The notes under the pieces are model-generated. The model was not told where the DNA came from and did not search any database. It saw nothing but the letters and a program-made list of their open reading frames with translations. The translations under genes and the position numbers were made by a program. A DNA stretch of 64,000 nucleotides. It comes from Mycobacterium sp. OTB74 (GTDB lineage Bacteria; Actinomycetota; Actinomycetes; Mycobacteriales; Mycobacteriaceae). The DNA lies in the NCBI RefSeq assembly GCF_029892685.1, contig NZ_JARXVD010000004.1:186001-250000 (forward strand), read 5' to 3'. Numbering within the stretch: the first letter of the stretch is position 1; every line of letters begins with the position of its first letter. Of the stretch, positions 45,501-56,581 are shown piece after piece.

Positions 45501-48500
45501 GCACGCCCAGCGGCAGCATCAATGTGCCGGTCCGGTCGCCGTGCAGATCTGGATGCGCCCCGACCGCCTGGAAGCAGGCGTCCAACAGCGCCGGGTGGAT
45601 GCCGTACACGCCTTGCTGTGACCGGATAGAACCGGGCAGCGCAACCTCGGCGAGCACCGAGTTGGTGTTATCCCCTTCCGGCGCACCGACATACGCGGCG
45701 ACCAGGCCCGCAAAGGCCGGGCCGTACTGAATGCCGCGGTCGCTGTATGCGGCCCGCATTTCGGCGCCCTCCAGCCGCTGCGGGTGGGCGTCGAACAGCG
45801 CGCTCACGTCGTAGGCATTCGGCGCAGCTGCATCCTCGAAGTGCAGGCGGGCGCCGGCACGTCGAACGCGCTCGCCCTGTTCGAACGTCTCGACGACGAA
45901 TTCGGCTGTGTCGGTGCCGGTTACGGCGGCAGAGGCCGACACCGGGGTCTGTTCCTCCAGCAGGAGCATCTGGTCGAACGTGACATCGCGGATCTCAACG
46001 GAGTCACCGAACACAGTACGTCCGGCGGCGAGAGCCATCTCGCAGTATGCGGCACCGGGCAGCGCGGCGACGTTGTGCACCTGGTGATCGCCCAACCACG
46101 GCTGGGTGTCCGTGCCGACGTCGGCCTGCCAGACGTGCCGTTCGGGATCTTCGGTGAGCCGCACGTGCGCGCCGAGCAGCGGGTGCACCGCGAGCACCGC
46201 TCCGCCGGGGGCCAGTTCGTTCGGATCGCGGGTGAGCATCAACTGCCGCCGGGTCCACGTCGGCAGCGGCGCATCGACGAGCCGGCCCTGCGGGTAGAGC
46301 ACGGAGAAGTCCACCTGCGCGCCCATCCGGTACAGGTCGGCCACCACGCCGAGCAGACCGCCGGGGAGTTCCTGGCCACGACGAATCGTGGCCAGTGCAG
46401 CGTGCGGGACATCGAGTGTCCGGGCAATCTGGTCGACGTTGTGGGTGAGCAGCGGGTGCGGGGAGAGCTCGGTGAACACCCGGAACCCGTCTTCGAGGGC
46501 CGCCTGCACCGCAGCGGCGAACCGCACGGTGTGGCGCAGGTTGTCCACCCAGTAGTCGGCGTCCCAATCGGCCAGATCGCGCGGGTCGTACAAAGTGGCC
46601 GAGTAGTACGGCATGGTCGGGTCGGCCGGGTCGAGGTCGGCGAGCTCATCGGCGAGCTCATCGAGGATCGGGTCGACTTGCGGGGTGTGGGAGGCGACGT
46701 CGACCGCCACCTCGCGAGCCATGATGTCGCGACTTTCCCAGTCCGCGACCAAGTTTCGGATCGACTCGACCGCGCCCCCGACGACGGTCGAGGTGGGCGA
46801 AGCCACCACGGCCAGCACTACGTCGTTGATACCGCGGGCGGCAAGCTCCGAGAGCACCTGCTGGGCCGGCAGCTCCACGGCTGCCATGGCACCCGAGCCG
46901 GAGATGGTCGCCATCAGCCGCGAACGCCGGCAGATGACCTTCACCCCGTCGGCGAGCGTCAGCACGCCCGACACCACTGCGGCCGCGACCTCACCCATCG
47001 AGTGCCCGATCACGGCGCCGGGCACCACGCCGCGGGCCCGCAGCGCCGCCGCCAGGGCGACCTGTACTGCGAACACCGTCGGCTGCACCCGGTCGATGCC
47101 GATGACCACGTCTGCTGCCGTCATAGCCTCGATGACCGAGAAACCGGACTCAGCGGCGATCAACGGCTCGATCTCGGCGACGGTCGCGGCGAAAGCGGGC
47201 TCGGACGCCAGCAGCCCGGCACCCATCTGCGCCCACTGCGAGCCCTGGCCCGAGAACACCCACACAGGTCCGCGATCGTCCTGCGCGACGGCGGCCTCGT
47301 AGGGCACCTCGCCGTCGGCGATCTCGCGCAGTCCGGCGATGAGGCTGGCCCGGTCATCGGCGAGCACCGCGGTGCGCACCGGCCGGTGCGCCCGGCGGCG
47401 TGCCAGTGTGTAGGCCAGATCGGTCAGGTTGATATCGGCGCGGTCGGCCAGCCAGTTGGCCAGCCTGTCTGCTGAACGCCGCAGCTCGTCAGACGAGGTC
47501 GACGACAGCAGGAACAGCGCGGACCCCTCGGGCTCCGCGTCAGAGTTGTCCACAGGACTTGCGTCGGGAGCCTGCTCCAACACAGCGTGCACGTTGGTCC
47601 CGGACAAGCCGTATGAGGACACCGCTGCCCGACGCGGATGTGCGCCGGTGACCGGCCACTCACCGGCCTGCTGCGGCACGAACAGGTCGGTGCTGATACG
47701 GGCCATCTCGTCGGGCAGTCGGGTGAAGTGCAGGTTGGACGGCACGGCCGCGTGCTGCAGCGCCAACACGGCCTTCATCAGTCCGACCGCGCCGGCTGCA
47801 GACTGACTGTGGCCGAAGTTGGTCTTCAACGACCCGAGGGCACACGGCGCGTTCGTGCCGTAAACCGCTGCCAAACTGGCGTATTCGATGGAGTCGCCGA
47901 CAGGCGTGCCGGTGCCGTGCGCTTCGACCAGCCCGACCGTGGCCGGGTCGACGTCGGCCACAGCCAGGGCAGCCTTGTATACAGCCACCTGCGCATCACG
48001 CGACGGGGTGGCGATGTTGACGGTCCGGCCGTCCTGGTTGACCGCGGTGCCGCGCACCACGGCCAGAATCCGGTCGCCGTCGCGCTCGGCATCGTCCAGG
48101 CGCTTGAGTAGCAGAACCGCGGCGGCTTCACCCGAAACGAAGCCGTCGGCCGCCACATCGAATGCGTGGCAGCGTCCGGTCGGCGACAGCATGCCCTGTG
48201 CCGATCCCGAGGCCATCTTGCGCGGCTCGAGCGCGATAAACACGCCGCCGGCCAGTGCCAGGTCGCTTTCGCCGTCCTGCAGGCTGCGACACGCGTTGTG
48301 CACTGCCAGCAGGCCCGACGAGCAAGCTGAATCCACCGAGTACGCCGGACCGTGGACGCCCAGATGGTAGGCGATGCGGCCGGACGCGAGGCTGAAGTTG
48401 TTGCCGGTGAAGCCGTACGGACCTTCGATCGAATGCGCGTCGGCGGCCAGCAGTTGGTAGTCGCCGGCGGTAAGACCCGTGAACACACCGGTCAGCGACC

Positions 48501-48858
48501 CAGCCAACGTTGCGGGGTCGATGCCGGCATGCTCGACGGACTCCCACGCAGTTTCCAGCAGCAGTCGGTGCTGGGGGTCGATGGCCGTGGCCTCACGCTC
48601 ACTGATGCCGAAGAAGTCGGCGTCGAAGCCGCCGACGTCGTTGAGGAAGGCGCCCCATTTCGATACCGAACGGCCGGGCACACCGGGTTCGGGGTCGTAG
48701 AACTCCTCGGCATCCCAGCGCTCCGCTGGCACGGTGGTGACGAGGTCGTCGCCACGCAGCAGGGCCTTCCACATCTGCTCGGGAGAGTCGATCCCGCCGG
48801 GTAGCCGGCATGCCATACCGATGACGGCGATCGCAGCGACCGGTGCCTCAACCACCAT
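42574..48858 (-). CDS. Mycocerosic-acid-synthase-type iterative polyketide synthase
   Basis: A 2094-residue single-module PKS with domains in order KS (Cys179 in DSACSSG), AT (Ser620 in GHSMGE), DH (His925 in [15 protein letters not shown], the MAS-type variant), ER ([11 protein letters not shown] near 1545), KR ([12 protein letters not shown] near 1750) and ACP (Ser2047 in GLDSLG). No thioesterase is present. This is the architecture of MAS, Pks2 and Pks5, which elongate a fatty acid with methylmalonyl units to methyl-branched acids. The ATG at 48858, with GAGGA upstream, is chosen over a TTG two codons earlier. Context fits a Pks5-like role in LOS or TPP. Confidence 0.95.
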   Translation of the reverse strand: MVVEAPVAAIAVIGMACRLPGGIDSPEQMWKALLRGDDLVTTVPAERWDAEEFYDPEPGVPGRSVSKWGAFLNDVGGFDADFFGISEREATAIDPQHRLLLETAWESVEHAGIDPATLAGSLTGVFTGLTAGDYQLLAADAHSIEGPYGFTGNNFSLASGRIAYHLGVHGPAYSVDSACSSGLLAVHNACRSLQDGESDLALAGGVFIALEPRKMASGSAQGMLSPTGRCHAFDVAADGFVSGEAAAVLLLKRLDDAERDGDRILAVVRGTAVNQDGRTVNIATPSRDAQVAVYKAALAVADVDPATVGLVEAHGTGTPVGDSIEYASLAAVYGTNAPCALGSLKTNFGHSQSAAGAVGLMKAVLALQHAAVPSNLHFTRLPDEMARISTDLFVPQQAGEWPVTGAHPRRAAVSSYGLSGTNVHAVLEQAPDASPVDNSDAEPEGSALFLLSSTSSDELRRSADRLANWLADRADINLTDLAYTLARRRAHRPVRTAVLADDRASLIAGLREIADGEVPYEAAVAQDDRGPVWVFSGQGSQWAQMGAGLLASEPAFAATVAEIEPLIAAESGFSVIEAMTAADVVIGIDRVQPTVFAVQVALAAALRARGVVPGAVIGHSMGEVAAAVVSGVLTLADGVKVICRRSRLMATISGSGAMAAVELPAQQVLSELAARGINDVVLAVVASPTSTVVGGAVESIRNLVADWESRDIMAREVAVDVASHTPQVDPILDELADELADLDPADPTMPYYSATLYDPRDLADWDADYWVDNLRHTVRFAAAVQAALEDGFRVFTELSPHPLLTHNVDQIARTLDVPHAALATIRRGQELPGGLLGVVADLYRMGAQVDFSVLYPQGRLVDAPLPTWTRRQLMLTRDPNELAPGGAVLAVHPLLGAHVRLTEDPERHVWQADVGTDTQPWLGDHQVHNVAALPGAAYCEMALAAGRTVFGDSVEIRDVTFDQMLLLEEQTPVSASAAVTGTDTAEFVVETFEQGERVRRAGARLHFEDAAAPNAYDVSALFDAHPQRLEGAEMRAAYSDRGIQYGPAFAGLVAAYVGAPEGDNTNSVLAEVALPGSIRSQQGVYGIHPALLDACFQAVGAHPDLHGDRTGTLMLPLGVQRLRAFGSTRNVHYCIARITEMTPSGATVDIDLLDEDGAVLLAITGLQLGTGVPASGQRERTLNERLLAIEWRRQDLPEPDFTDPGHWLLISTSDAADLLATKLADALKTHDVDVTTMAWPQHSDHELRAARLREHLAARQFSDVLVVTAPRHGGTDQQSGIRGGDTVRHLVHIVRELPEVHGEPSRLHVLTRNAQNVLGEDTTNLEQAGLRGLIRVIGMEHPRLRASQVDIDDYTDAARVAAQLVAGSDEDETAWRGGNWYVARLVPGPLRPEERRTAVVNPAREGMRLQIRTPGDIQSLELAAFERVTPGPGQIEVSVSASNLNFADVLVAFGRYPSFEGRLPKLGADFCGVVTAVGPDVISHQVGDRVGGISADGAWSTFVTCDANLAVTLPQSVPMNRAAAVPSAHATAWYGLHDLARMSAGDKVLIHSATGGVGQAAIAMARAVGAEIYATAGSESRRELLRDMGIDHVYDSRSTDFAEQIRRDTDGYGVDIVLNSLTGAAQRAGLELLSFGGRFVEIGKRDIYGDTRMGLFPFRRNLSFYAVDLALLALSEPDTMRRLLEVCYQKIADGTLPLPQTTHYPLQDGATAIRVMGGAEHTGKLVLDIPHGGQISAVVPPEEAPVFQRDGAYVITGGLGGLGLFLAETLASAGCGRIVLNGRSEPTSEARTVIDRIRQTGTEVAVELGDIAEPDTAVRLVEAACATGLPLRGVLHGAAVVEDAVLANITDDLIERDWAPKVYGAWNLHRATLGQSLDWFCSFSSAAALVGSPGQGAYAAANSWLDAFTHWRRSEGLPALAIAWGPWAQIGRGTGLADESGASISPAEGAYAFSTLLRHDRAYSGYAPVLGTPWLVAFAEHSLFAEQFRSAGNSRSGGGSAFLSELHALPQDEWPARMRRMIAEQVSLILRRAVDPDRPLAEYGLDSLGTLEVRTRIEAETGIRIGATDISTTRVLADRLCDALAPQLPVSVSS

Positions 48859-48910
48859 TTTCAATCCTCTTTCACACTCACGGACCGAACGAGCCGAGCA
48901 CCATCGCCGG

Positions 48911-48927
48911 GTAACCTAGTTACTAGG
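48911..48927. promoter_or_regulatory. Overlapping dyads upstream of the PKS start
   Basis: GTAAC-CTA-GTTAC (48911-48923) and CCTAG-TTA-CTAGG (48915-48927) overlap, about 53-69 bases before the PKS start codon. The position suits an operator covering the promoter or leader. Confidence 0.5.
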
Positions 48928-49426
48928 CACGGTGGGCCCCCCACCATTCGGGCGATGAACGCACTTGTTCAGGTGTCGAACAATTCGCTCGGCGCGTCGC
49001 CGACGGTGGACGTTACCAGATTCCCGCAATGAATCGGGCGTTTGCCATATTAGCTGAGCTGTATCGCGAGTCGTCCGCAGCAAAGCCTGCGCCCACATCG
49101 CCCGCAGACGCGCGAATGGAGCCTTCCGAGCTAACATTCGCAGTGCTCGGGGTCGTGCAAATGAGTAGCCAGTCCAGCATCGGTCACGCAGTGATTTATC
49201 GAATTCAGTTGTCTCACAATGGATTAACTGTCAGATCAACGCCTCTGCGCGAGCGAACACATAGTGCCGCCGGTGGGGTTGCGCGCGGCTAGACCAACAC
49301 GACCATGCTGTCAACATCGCAATTCCGCCAGAGCGAAATTTGCATGCTGCGCGCACGTGGGTCCGGGCCCACTCGCCGTTAGCCGTTCGCCAGGATGCAA
49401 CCCGCCATTACCCTCCGCCCATTTTT

Positions 49427-49462
49427 GTACAGCTCGCTTAATCACCAGTTGATTAGCTGTAC
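49427..49462. repeat. Two-part inverted repeat in the pks-dnaE1 gap
   Basis: GTACAGC (49427-49433) pairs with GCTGTAC (49456-49462), and TAATCA (49439-49444) with TGATTA (49450-49455). The AT-rich stem with a 5-base bulge could be a regulator site or a weak terminator. Function unknown. Confidence 0.5.
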
Positions 49463-49803
49463 TATCAAGTAGCTGGGCGACGAGATAATCGACCTGCGAC
49501 GTTAATAACGCCTGTGTAGATTAGTGATGGCACCCACATCACGCTGACGTCAGAGTTTGCCATTTGCCTATCCGGGGAGCCATGGTTCGGCGCCGTCAAG
49601 CCTTCATCCGACCCGAGACACCGAGCTCGATCGCTGCCGCCGCCAAACTGCCGCAAACCCACGACAGTTGCCAACCCCGCCGAAACCCGCCCAGCTAATG
49701 TGAGATAAATCACTCTTGGTATCTGAAGTTGCTCGAACCACTCACAGCAATATCCACAATGACGCGAGGCCCCACCGAAAACTCCAGCAAGTACACGCGC
49801 GTC

Positions 49804-52800
49804 TTAGCCGCCAAGGCACCCTGGACCCAGCAAGGCCTTGAGGTCGCCCATCAACGCCGACGACGGCGTCACCCTCAGGGTCTGATCGAGCTCGAGGGTT
49901 GTGATCCGGTCGCCACTGATCAATCGGAGGTGCACCTGCGAGGTGCCTGGGTGGTTGGCCAGCACGGCTTTGAGCGCCGTCACCTTGTCGGGCGTGCACT
50001 GCCGCGTGGGCAGGCTGACCGCCAGCGGACGGTCGGCCTGGGCACTGGAAAAGTCCGGCACCACGAGATCGCTGGCGAAGATGGATACCCGGTCCTCCTC
50101 GACGCGCGCCTTGCCGCTGACCAGGACGATGGCGTCGTCGGTGATGTCCGCCCCGAACACCGCATATGTCTTCGGGAAGAAGTTCACGGTGATGGAACCG
50201 TTCAGGTCTTCCAGCTGAGCTGAGGCCCAAGGCAGGCCCTGCTTGTTGACCCGTCGGACTACAGAGGCCAGAATGCCGCCGATTCTGACCTGGGAGTCGT
50301 TGGCGACATCCCCCTCTAGGATCGCCGGAATCTGCGTGTCGACCTGCGTGGCCAACAGGTGAGCGACGCCGTTGAGCGGGTGGCCGGACACATAGAGCCC
50401 CAGCATCTCGCGCTCCAGCGCCAGCTTGTGCTTGTCGTCCCATTCGTCCTCGGGCACCCGAATAGTGAACGCGGATTCGCCTGGCTCGCCACCGCCGGCG
50501 TCACCGAACAGGTCGAACTGACCCATTGCCTCGGCTTTCTTGGTGCCGAGCACCGAGTCGACCGCGTCGGCATGAATCAGGAACAGGCCCTTGCGGGCAT
50601 GGCCCAGCGAGTCGAACGCTCCGGCTTTGACCAAAGATTCGGTGACCTTCTTATTGCAGGCCGTGATATCGATCTTGTTCAGGTAGTCGGAGAAGTCGGT
50701 GTACTTCCCCTTCTCGGTACGGCCCGCGATGATCGACTGCACCACGTTGGCGCCGACATTGCGCACACCGCCCATCCCGTACCGGATGTCCGGCCCGACT
50801 GAGGCGAAGTTGTGCACCGACTCGTTGATGTCCGGTGGCAGCACGGTGATGCCCAGGCGCCGGCAGTCGGCCAGATACACCGCGGCCTTGTCTTTGTCGT
50901 CACCGACGGAGGTGAGCAGCCCGGCCATGTACTCGGCCGGGTAGTTGGCCTTGAGGTAGGCGGTCCAGAACGACACCAGGCCGTAGCCGGCCGCGTGCGA
51001 TTTGTTGAACGCGTACCCCGCGAACGGAAGAATGGTGTCCCACAAGGCTTTCACCGCCGCCTCGGAGAAGCCGTTGGCCGTCATGCCCTCGTAGAAGCCC
51101 TTGTACTCGGCCTCGAGTACCTCAAGCTTCTTCTTACCCATGGCTTTTCGCAGCGCATCGGCCTTACCCATGGTGTAGGAGGCGACCTTCTGCGCGATGA
51201 ACATGATCTGCTCTTGGTAGACGATCAGGCCGTAGGTCTCGGCCAGGATGTCCTTGAGTGGCTCTTCCAACTCGGGGTGGATGGGCTTGATGGGCTGGCG
51301 GCCGTTCTTGCGATCGGCGTAGTCGTTGTGGGCGTTCATGCCCATGGGGCCGGGCCGGTACAGCGCCAGCACCGCCACAATGTCATTGAAGCCGGTGGGC
51401 TGCATGCGGCGTAGCAGGTCGCGCATCGGGCCGCCGTCGAGCTGGAAGACGCCCAAAGTGTCACCGCGGGAAAGCAGTTCGTAGGTGGCCGGGTCATCCA
51501 ATGGCAGATGATCCATATCCAGATCGATGCCGCGGTTGGCCTTGATGTTCTCCAGCGCATCACCGATGACGGTCAGGTTGCGCAGGCCCAGGAAGTCCAT
51601 CTTCAGCAGGCCGATGGCCTCGCACGACGGGTAGTCCCAGCCGGTGATGATGGCGCCGTCCTGGGCGCGCTTCCACATGGGGATGGCGTCGATCAGCGGC
51701 TCGGAGCTCATGATCACCGCGCAGGCGTGCACGCCGGCGTTACGGACCAGGCCCTCCAGACCGCGGGCGGTCTGGTAGATGGTGCGCACATCCGGGTCGG
51801 TGTCGATCAGAGTGCGGACCTCGGCGGCTTCCTTGTACCGCTCGTGCTCCGCGTCGGTGATGCCGGACAGCGGAATGTCCTTGGCCATGATGGGCGGAGG
51901 CAACGCCTTGGTGATGCGGTCGGCGATGGCAAAACCCGGTTGGCCGTAGTGGACGCGGGCCGAATCCTTCAGTGCCGCTTTGGTTTTAATGGTACCGAAG
52001 GTGATGACCTGGGCGACCCGGTCGCTACCCCACTTCTCGCTGGCGTAGCGCACCATCTCACCGCGGCGGCGGTCGTCGAAGTCGATATCGATATCGGGCG
52101 CGGACGGTCGCTCGGGGTTCAGGAACCGTTCGAACAGCAGGCCGTGCGGCAGCGGGTCGATGTTGGTGATGCCCATGGCGTAGGCGACCAGTGATCCGGC
52201 GGCCGAACCACGGCCCGGCCCGACCCGGATGCCGATGGACTGGGCGTGGTTGATCAGGTCGGCCACGATCAGGAAGTAGGACGGGAAGCCCTTCTCCAGG
52301 ATGACGCCGATCTCATAGGCGGCCCGGTCGAAGTACTTCTGGGGCACGCCGTCGGGGAACCGACGATGCAAGCCCGCGTCGACCTCATGACGCAGCCACG
52401 ACGCCTCGTCGTGGCCCTCGGGGCACGGGAAGATGGGCATGCGGTCGCGCGGCGCCCAGACGTCTTCGTAGGACTGGACCCGCTCGGCGATCAACAGCGT
52501 CGAATCGCAGGCGCCGGGCACCTGGTTGTCCCACAGGGCCCGCATGTCGGCGGCGGACTTCAGGTAGTAGCCGTCACCGTCGAACTTGAAGCGCGTCGGG
52601 TCCGAGAGAGTCTTTCCGGTCTGCACGCACAGCAACGCCTCGTGGTTGTGCGAGGCCTCGCGGGTGACGTAGTGACAGTCATTGGTGGCCAATGGCGGGA
52701 TGCCGAGCTGCTTGCCGATCTCGAGCAGACCTTCGCGGACCCGGCGCTCGATCTCGATGCCGTGGTCCATCAACTCCAGGAAGAAGTTGTCCTTGCCGAA

Positions 52801-53349
52801 GATGTCCTGCCACTTGGCGGCGGCCTCCAGGGCCTCGGCTTCATGGCCCAGGCGCAGCCGCGTCTGCACCTCGCCCGATGGGCAGCCGGTGGTGGCGATG
52901 ATGCCGGCCGAGTGCTCGGCGATGATCTCGGCGTCCATCCGGGGCCACTTGCCCAGCTGGCCCTCGAACGAGGCCAACGACGACAGCTTGAACAGGTTGC
53001 GCAGACCGGTCGCGTTCTCGGCGACCATGGTCATGTGGGTGTAGGAACCGCTGCCGGAGACGTCGTCACTCTTCTGGCTGGGGTCACCCCAGGTGACACG
53101 CTTCGTGTTGAACCGGGACGCGGGCGCGATATAAGCCTCGATGCCGATGATCGGCTTGATGCCCTCTTTGGTGGCGGTGTTGTAGAACTCGCTGGCGCCG
53201 AACATGTTTCCGTGGTCGGTCATGCCGATGGCCGGCATTCCCAACCGCAGGGCCTCGGTGATCATCGGCTTGACCTTCGCGGCACCGTCCAGCATCGAGT
53301 ACTCGGTGTGGTTGTGCAGGTGCACGAACGAGGAGTTCGGGGAGCTCAC
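49804..53349 (-). CDS. dnaE1: DNA polymerase III alpha subunit (replicative)
   Basis: The 1181-residue catalytic subunit of the replicative polymerase. The N-terminal PHP domain begins with [13 protein letters not shown] and supplies the mycobacterial proofreading activity. The palm carries the catalytic aspartates in [12 protein letters not shown] near residue 400, followed by thumb/fingers, a helix-hairpin-helix and a C-terminal OB domain ([13 protein letters not shown]). Length equals M. tuberculosis DnaE1 (Rv1547). The start is GTG at 53349 with AAAGG upstream. No imuB/imuA' genes are adjacent, which separates it from DnaE2. Confidence 0.97.
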   Translation of the reverse strand: MSSPNSSFVHLHNHTEYSMLDGAAKVKPMITEALRLGMPAIGMTDHGNMFGASEFYNTATKEGIKPIIGIEAYIAPASRFNTKRVTWGDPSQKSDDVSGSGSYTHMTMVAENATGLRNLFKLSSLASFEGQLGKWPRMDAEIIAEHSAGIIATTGCPSGEVQTRLRLGHEAEALEAAAKWQDIFGKDNFFLELMDHGIEIERRVREGLLEIGKQLGIPPLATNDCHYVTREASHNHEALLCVQTGKTLSDPTRFKFDGDGYYLKSAADMRALWDNQVPGACDSTLLIAERVQSYEDVWAPRDRMPIFPCPEGHDEASWLRHEVDAGLHRRFPDGVPQKYFDRAAYEIGVILEKGFPSYFLIVADLINHAQSIGIRVGPGRGSAAGSLVAYAMGITNIDPLPHGLLFERFLNPERPSAPDIDIDFDDRRRGEMVRYASEKWGSDRVAQVITFGTIKTKAALKDSARVHYGQPGFAIADRITKALPPPIMAKDIPLSGITDAEHERYKEAAEVRTLIDTDPDVRTIYQTARGLEGLVRNAGVHACAVIMSSEPLIDAIPMWKRAQDGAIITGWDYPSCEAIGLLKMDFLGLRNLTVIGDALENIKANRGIDLDMDHLPLDDPATYELLSRGDTLGVFQLDGGPMRDLLRRMQPTGFNDIVAVLALYRPGPMGMNAHNDYADRKNGRQPIKPIHPELEEPLKDILAETYGLIVYQEQIMFIAQKVASYTMGKADALRKAMGKKKLEVLEAEYKGFYEGMTANGFSEAAVKALWDTILPFAGYAFNKSHAAGYGLVSFWTAYLKANYPAEYMAGLLTSVGDDKDKAAVYLADCRRLGITVLPPDINESVHNFASVGPDIRYGMGGVRNVGANVVQSIIAGRTEKGKYTDFSDYLNKIDITACNKKVTESLVKAGAFDSLGHARKGLFLIHADAVDSVLGTKKAEAMGQFDLFGDAGGGEPGESAFTIRVPEDEWDDKHKLALEREMLGLYVSGHPLNGVAHLLATQVDTQIPAILEGDVANDSQVRIGGILASVVRRVNKQGLPWASAQLEDLNGSITVNFFPKTYAVFGADITDDAIVLVSGKARVEEDRVSIFASDLVVPDFSSAQADRPLAVSLPTRQCTPDKVTALKAVLANHPGTSQVHLRLISGDRITTLELDQTLRVTPSSALMGDLKALLGPGCLGG

Positions 53350-53571
53350 ACGTACCTTTCGTACCTAGCCGTGATTTGACCGACGACCGAGGCTCGATCG
53401 CTTGGAGATGCCAGTCTAGGTCGTGGGTATGACAGCCCCGGGCGTGTCGAGCGTGTGTCGGCGTGCGCATCCGGCAACCGGCTGCACAGCTGTCACTGCC
53501 GCCACCGTAGTAGCCGGCCGGGGCCGCACATGTCGCGCCGCGCGAAGCGGGCGCAGCATCAGGAACCGGCG

Positions 53572-53802
53572 TCAGTCGGGTGGGCAGGTGACGGCGATGG
53601 TGAACTTCATCATGTGATTCGGCCCGTTGTTGTAAAAGCCGGTGCCTTCGCCTTCGACCCGATAGGCGTTGCCGGTCCGAGTCGCTGTCGCATGGCCGGC
53701 AACCTTGCCGTCGTCGAAAACCATCTGGAAGCCCTCGGTGAATATGTCGACGGTCTTCACGTTCAGTGAGACTCCCAATCTCGGCGTTCTCGGCACTTCC
53801 AA
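53572..53802 (-). pseudogene. LpqH-like lipoprotein C-terminal remnant
   Basis: A 76-residue frame whose second half (GHATATRTGNAYRVEGEGTG, ending KFTIAVTCPP) resembles the C-terminal region of LpqH/19-kDa-type lipoproteins. There is no signal peptide or lipobox. The only start is a TTG, and the sequence immediately upstream on this strand is open in other frames, not this one. It is best read as the 3' end of a decayed lipoprotein gene; a short cytoplasmic protein is less likely. It sits between dnaE1 and rarD. Confidence 0.45.
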
Positions 53803-53942
53803 TGCCGCCGAAAGTTATCGTGCCACCGCGCCACCGGTCGCCAGATTATCGGCTCTGGACACAACGGCAGTACCGGAGCCGTGGCAGTCAGGCGGCCGAT
53901 GGCGTACTCGGCGGTCAACGCTACCAAGGCAATTCGTCGTCA

Positions 53943-54848
53943 TCACGCACGCTGCGGTACCGCACTGCGCTGTCCCCGGAGTACGGCATCGACCGTCATC
54001 ACCAACAGCGCCAGCCAGATCAGCGCAAATCCGACCCAGCGCGCCGCCGGCATCGGTTCGTGGCCGACGAACACGCCCCAGGCCATCTGCAACGCCGGCG
54101 TCAGGTACTGCAACAGGCCGATGGTGACCAACGGAAGACGTTGGGCCGCACCGGCAAACATCAGCAGCGGTACCGCAGTAATCGGTCCGCACAACATCAT
54201 CAACATCGCGTGGCCGGGTCCATGCCCCGTGAACGTGGACTGTCCGGCGATGGTGAGAAAGATCAGGTAGCCCAACGCGAATGGCGCGGCCAACCCGGCC
54301 TCGATGCTGACACTGAGCAGCGGGGCCGCCGGGACCACCTTCTTGACCGCGCCGTACAGCCCGAACGATGCTGCCAGCACCAGCCCGATCACCGGCAGCG
54401 AACCTGACTTGACCGCAAGCACCAGGACCGCGGCAGCCGCGATGGCCAGCGCCGTCATCTGGGCTCGGTTGAGCCGCTCACCGAACAGCGCCACCCCCAA
54501 GGCCACACTGACAAGTGGATTGATGAAATAGCCCAGCGCGGCATCGACCACGTGGCCATTGGTGACTGCGTAGATGTAGACGCCCCAGTTCACCGAGATC
54601 AACGCGGCGGCGCACACCAGCAACACCCAGGTGCGGCCGGTGAGTCGCCTGAGGTCACCCAACTGGCGGGCGACCGCAAGCACCACCAGCATCAGCAGCA
54701 ACGTCCACACGATCCGATGGGCCAGCACCTCGAGCGCACCCGCCGGCTTGAGCAGCGGGAAGAAAGCCGGGAACAGCCCCCACGATCCATAGGCGCCCAA
54801 GCCCAGCAGCAAGCCCCGGTTATCCGTGCGAGCCGCGGTGGCGGTCAC
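53943..54848 (-). CDS. rarD: RarD-type EamA transporter
   Basis: A 301-residue DMT-superfamily membrane protein with ten helices. The RarD hallmarks are the N-terminal [16 protein letters not shown] and HRIVWTLLL, the segment [16 protein letters not shown], and [15 protein letters not shown]. RarD was named for chloramphenicol sensitivity in gamma-proteobacteria, but its true substrate is unknown. The start GTG overlaps the stop of the pseudouridine synthase gene, so it is coupled to the lspA-rluD unit. Confidence 0.88.
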   Translation of the reverse strand: MTATAARTDNRGLLLGLGAYGSWGLFPAFFPLLKPAGALEVLAHRIVWTLLLMLVVLAVARQLGDLRRLTGRTWVLLVCAAALISVNWGVYIYAVTNGHVVDAALGYFINPLVSVALGVALFGERLNRAQMTALAIAAAAVLVLAVKSGSLPVIGLVLAASFGLYGAVKKVVPAAPLLSVSIEAGLAAPFALGYLIFLTIAGQSTFTGHGPGHAMLMMLCGPITAVPLLMFAGAAQRLPLVTIGLLQYLTPALQMAWGVFVGHEPMPAARWVGFALIWLALLVMTVDAVLRGQRSAVPQRA

Positions 54849-55768
54849 TGACGGCGCAGCACATCAAGGGCGTGCTGCAGGTCCGGTGGGTACTCGCTGG
54901 TGATCTCGATCCAGCGGCCATCGGCCGGATGGGCGAACGCCAACGACCGGGCATGCAGCCATTGCCTTTCCAGCCCAAGCCTTTTGGCCAGTTTGGGGTC
55001 GGCGCCGTAGGTCAGGTCACCGCAGCATGGATGGTGCAGCGCCGAGAAATGCACTCGGATCTGGTGCGTCCGCCCGGTTTCCAGGTGGACGTCCAGCAGG
55101 CTGGCGGCAACGAATGCTTCGACGGTGTCGTAGTGGGTGATGCTGTGTCGACCGCCCTCGGTGACCGCGAACTTCCAGTCGTTGCTGCGGTGGCGGCCGA
55201 TGGGGGCATCGATGGTGCCGCTGGACGGGTCCGGATGCCCTTGCACCAGGGCGTGGTAGCGCTTGTCCACGGTGCGGTGTTTGAAGGCCCGCTTGAGAAC
55301 CGTGTACGCGCGCTCGGACAGTGCCACCACCATGACTCCGGACGTGCCGACATCGAGCCGATGCACGATGCCCTGCCGCTCGTGGATGCCTGAGGTGCTG
55401 ATCCGGAAGCCGGCAGCGGCCAGGCCGCCGAGAACTGTCGGACCGGTCCAGCCCACCGAGGCGTGCGCGGCCACCCCGGCGGGTTTGTCCACGGCCACGA
55501 TGTCGGCGTCCGAGTACAGGATGGCCATGCCCTCAATTTCCTCGGGCGTGTTCTCCACCGGCGCCGGAGCCTCGGGTAACCGGACCTCCAGCCAGGAACC
55601 GGCCACCAACTTGTCGGACTTGGCGACCGCCACTCCGTCGACGTCGACGCCGCCGTCCTCGGCGATCGCCGCCACCGCGGTACGGGACAAGCCCAGTAGA
55701 CGCGACAAGCCCGCGTCCACACGCATTCCGGACAACCCCTCCGGGACGGGCATCGAACGAGTCGTCAT
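54845..55768 (-). CDS. RluA/RluD-family 23S rRNA pseudouridine synthase
   Basis: A 307-residue enzyme with an N-terminal S4 RNA-binding domain (residues about 13-75) and a catalytic PseudoU_synth_2 domain whose key motif HRLDVGTSG contains the aspartate nucleophile. It corresponds by position and size to M. tuberculosis Rv1540. Its start ATG overlaps the lspA stop by four bases, and its end overlaps rarD, giving a tightly packed lspA-Rv1540-rarD operon. Target uridines are presumed to be in 23S rRNA. Confidence 0.93.
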   Translation of the reverse strand: MTTRSMPVPEGLSGMRVDAGLSRLLGLSRTAVAAIAEDGGVDVDGVAVAKSDKLVAGSWLEVRLPEAPAPVENTPEEIEGMAILYSDADIVAVDKPAGVAAHASVGWTGPTVLGGLAAAGFRISTSGIHERQGIVHRLDVGTSGVMVVALSERAYTVLKRAFKHRTVDKRYHALVQGHPDPSSGTIDAPIGRHRSNDWKFAVTEGGRHSITHYDTVEAFVAASLLDVHLETGRTHQIRVHFSALHHPCCGDLTYGADPKLAKRLGLERQWLHARSLAFAHPADGRWIEITSEYPPDLQHALDVLRRQ

Positions 55769-56466
55769 CGGTCGGATTCGGCCTCATCAGGAGCGGCCAC
55801 CGACTGGTCGTCGGCGTCAGTCTCGGCTTCCGGCTTGCTCTCGGTCTCAGCCTCAGGCTCAGCTGCTGCCTCGGTATTGGCCCTGGCGGGCGGTACTTCT
55901 GTTGGTTCCCGCCGGGTCTCTGTGTCGAAGTCATAGCCGAATACGGAAAGGACCACCAGGAGGACAGCGCCGCCGACGACAGCCGAGTCTGCGACGTTGA
56001 ACACCGGCCACCAGCCGACCGACAGGAAATCCACCACGTGGCCGCGCAGCGGCGCAGGTGACCGGAAGAACCGGTCGACCAGGTTGCCGAGGGCGCCGCC
56101 CAAGATCATGCCCAGGCCCAGGGCCCACCACGGCGATACCAGTCGGCGTCCCATCCAGAAGATGCCGACGACCACGCCCGTTGCGACCACGGTCAGCACC
56201 CAGGTGTAGCCGGTAGCCATCGAGAAGGCTGCGCCGGAATTGCGGACGAGTGTCCAAGTGATGGTGTCACCGACGATCTGCACCGGTCTGCCCGGCGTCA
56301 GCAGATTCACCGCCAGCACCTTGGTCACGATGTCGACCATCAGAACCACTGCGGCGACGGCCAAGAGCAGGCGCAACCGTCGCTTCCGGCCCGGCTGCCG
56401 GGCGTCCTGCGCCCCGGTGGCTGGGTCGTCGGCCGTCACCGTCTGCTCCTTGGATTCGTCCGTCAC
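55765..56466 (-). CDS. lspA: Lipoprotein signal peptidase
   Basis: A 233-residue SPase II that cleaves the signal peptide from diacylglyceryl-modified prolipoproteins. Four membrane segments and the catalytic aspartates in [12 protein letters not shown] and VFNVADSAV are clear, with NSGAAFS in between. The frame is open upstream, antisense to ansA, but the GTG at 56466 starts the genuine protein. The last 55 or so residues form an acidic Glu/Ala-rich tail ([17 protein letters not shown]), making the protein longer than many homologs. It overlaps the rluD-like gene by four bases. Confidence 0.93.
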   Translation of the reverse strand: MTDESKEQTVTADDPATGAQDARQPGRKRRLRLLLAVAAVVLMVDIVTKVLAVNLLTPGRPVQIVGDTITWTLVRNSGAAFSMATGYTWVLTVVATGVVVGIFWMGRRLVSPWWALGLGMILGGALGNLVDRFFRSPAPLRGHVVDFLSVGWWPVFNVADSAVVGGAVLLVVLSVFGYDFDTETRREPTEVPPARANTEAAAEPEAETESKPEAETDADDQSVAAPDEAESDR

Positions 56467-56507
56467 TCCACCATCATCCCAAAGTCGTGGTGAGGAACAA
56501 TCTGGGC

Positions 56508-56546
56508 ATGAAGATGAGCGAGGAGCCGGAGGCGCATCGGGCATGA
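56508..56546 (+). CDS. Mini-ORF 1 upstream of ansA (12 residues)
   Basis: Encodes [17 protein letters not shown] lies about 12 bases upstream of its ATG. Its TGA overlaps the ATG of mini-ORF 2. Translation is predicted from the signals only. The arrangement resembles MIRU-type intergenic units that keep ribosomes running between genes. Confidence 0.5.
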   Translation: MKMSEEPEAHRA

Positions 56547-56577
56547 AGACCAGCGAGGAGCCGGAGGCGGATCGCGC
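56508..56577. repeat. Two tandem 35-base repeats before ansA
   Basis: Units 56508-56542 and 56543-56577 are identical except for a few bases, and each starts with ATGAAGA. Each supplies an ATG that overlaps the preceding stop as ATGA, and each carries GAGGAGCCGGAGG as a potential ribosome binding site for the next frame. Confidence 0.85.
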
Positions 56578-56581
56578 ATGA
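56543..56581 (+). CDS. Mini-ORF 2 upstream of ansA (12 residues)
   Basis: Encodes [12 protein letters not shown], nearly identical to mini-ORF 1. Its TGA overlaps the ansA start ATG (ATGA), so any ribosome ending here could restart on ansA. Confidence 0.5.
   Translation: MKTSEEPEADRA

Larger units (their letters stand above)
48859..49803. other. Long intergenic region between pks and dnaE1
   Basis: This 945-base stretch has no supported gene and is visibly AT-richer than its flanks, especially 49180-49240 and 49420-49530. It holds the pks promoter and two dyads listed separately. Short frames on both strands have low-quality codon patterns and no recognised product. Confidence 0.65.

Noticed and set aside
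49029..49292. A possible 87-residue gene in the pks-dnaE1 gap
   Set aside because: No Shine-Dalgarno, no recognised family and codon use unlike the neighbours; a frame of this length is unremarkable in a long gap.
49465..49713. A possible 82-residue gene on the - strand of the same gap
   Set aside because: It has mixed composition, no domain and no start signal. It might be a decayed gene, but this cannot be supported from the sequence.
52246..53379. A 377-residue open frame antisense to dnaE1
   Set aside because: dnaE1 covers the whole interval with conserved motifs; the frame is a codon-position artefact.
56508..56581. Classical MIRU element
   Set aside because: The ATGA logic is similar, but the sequence, the unit length of 35 bases and the encoded peptide do not match MIRU sequences as I remember them; it is reported as MIRU-like only.
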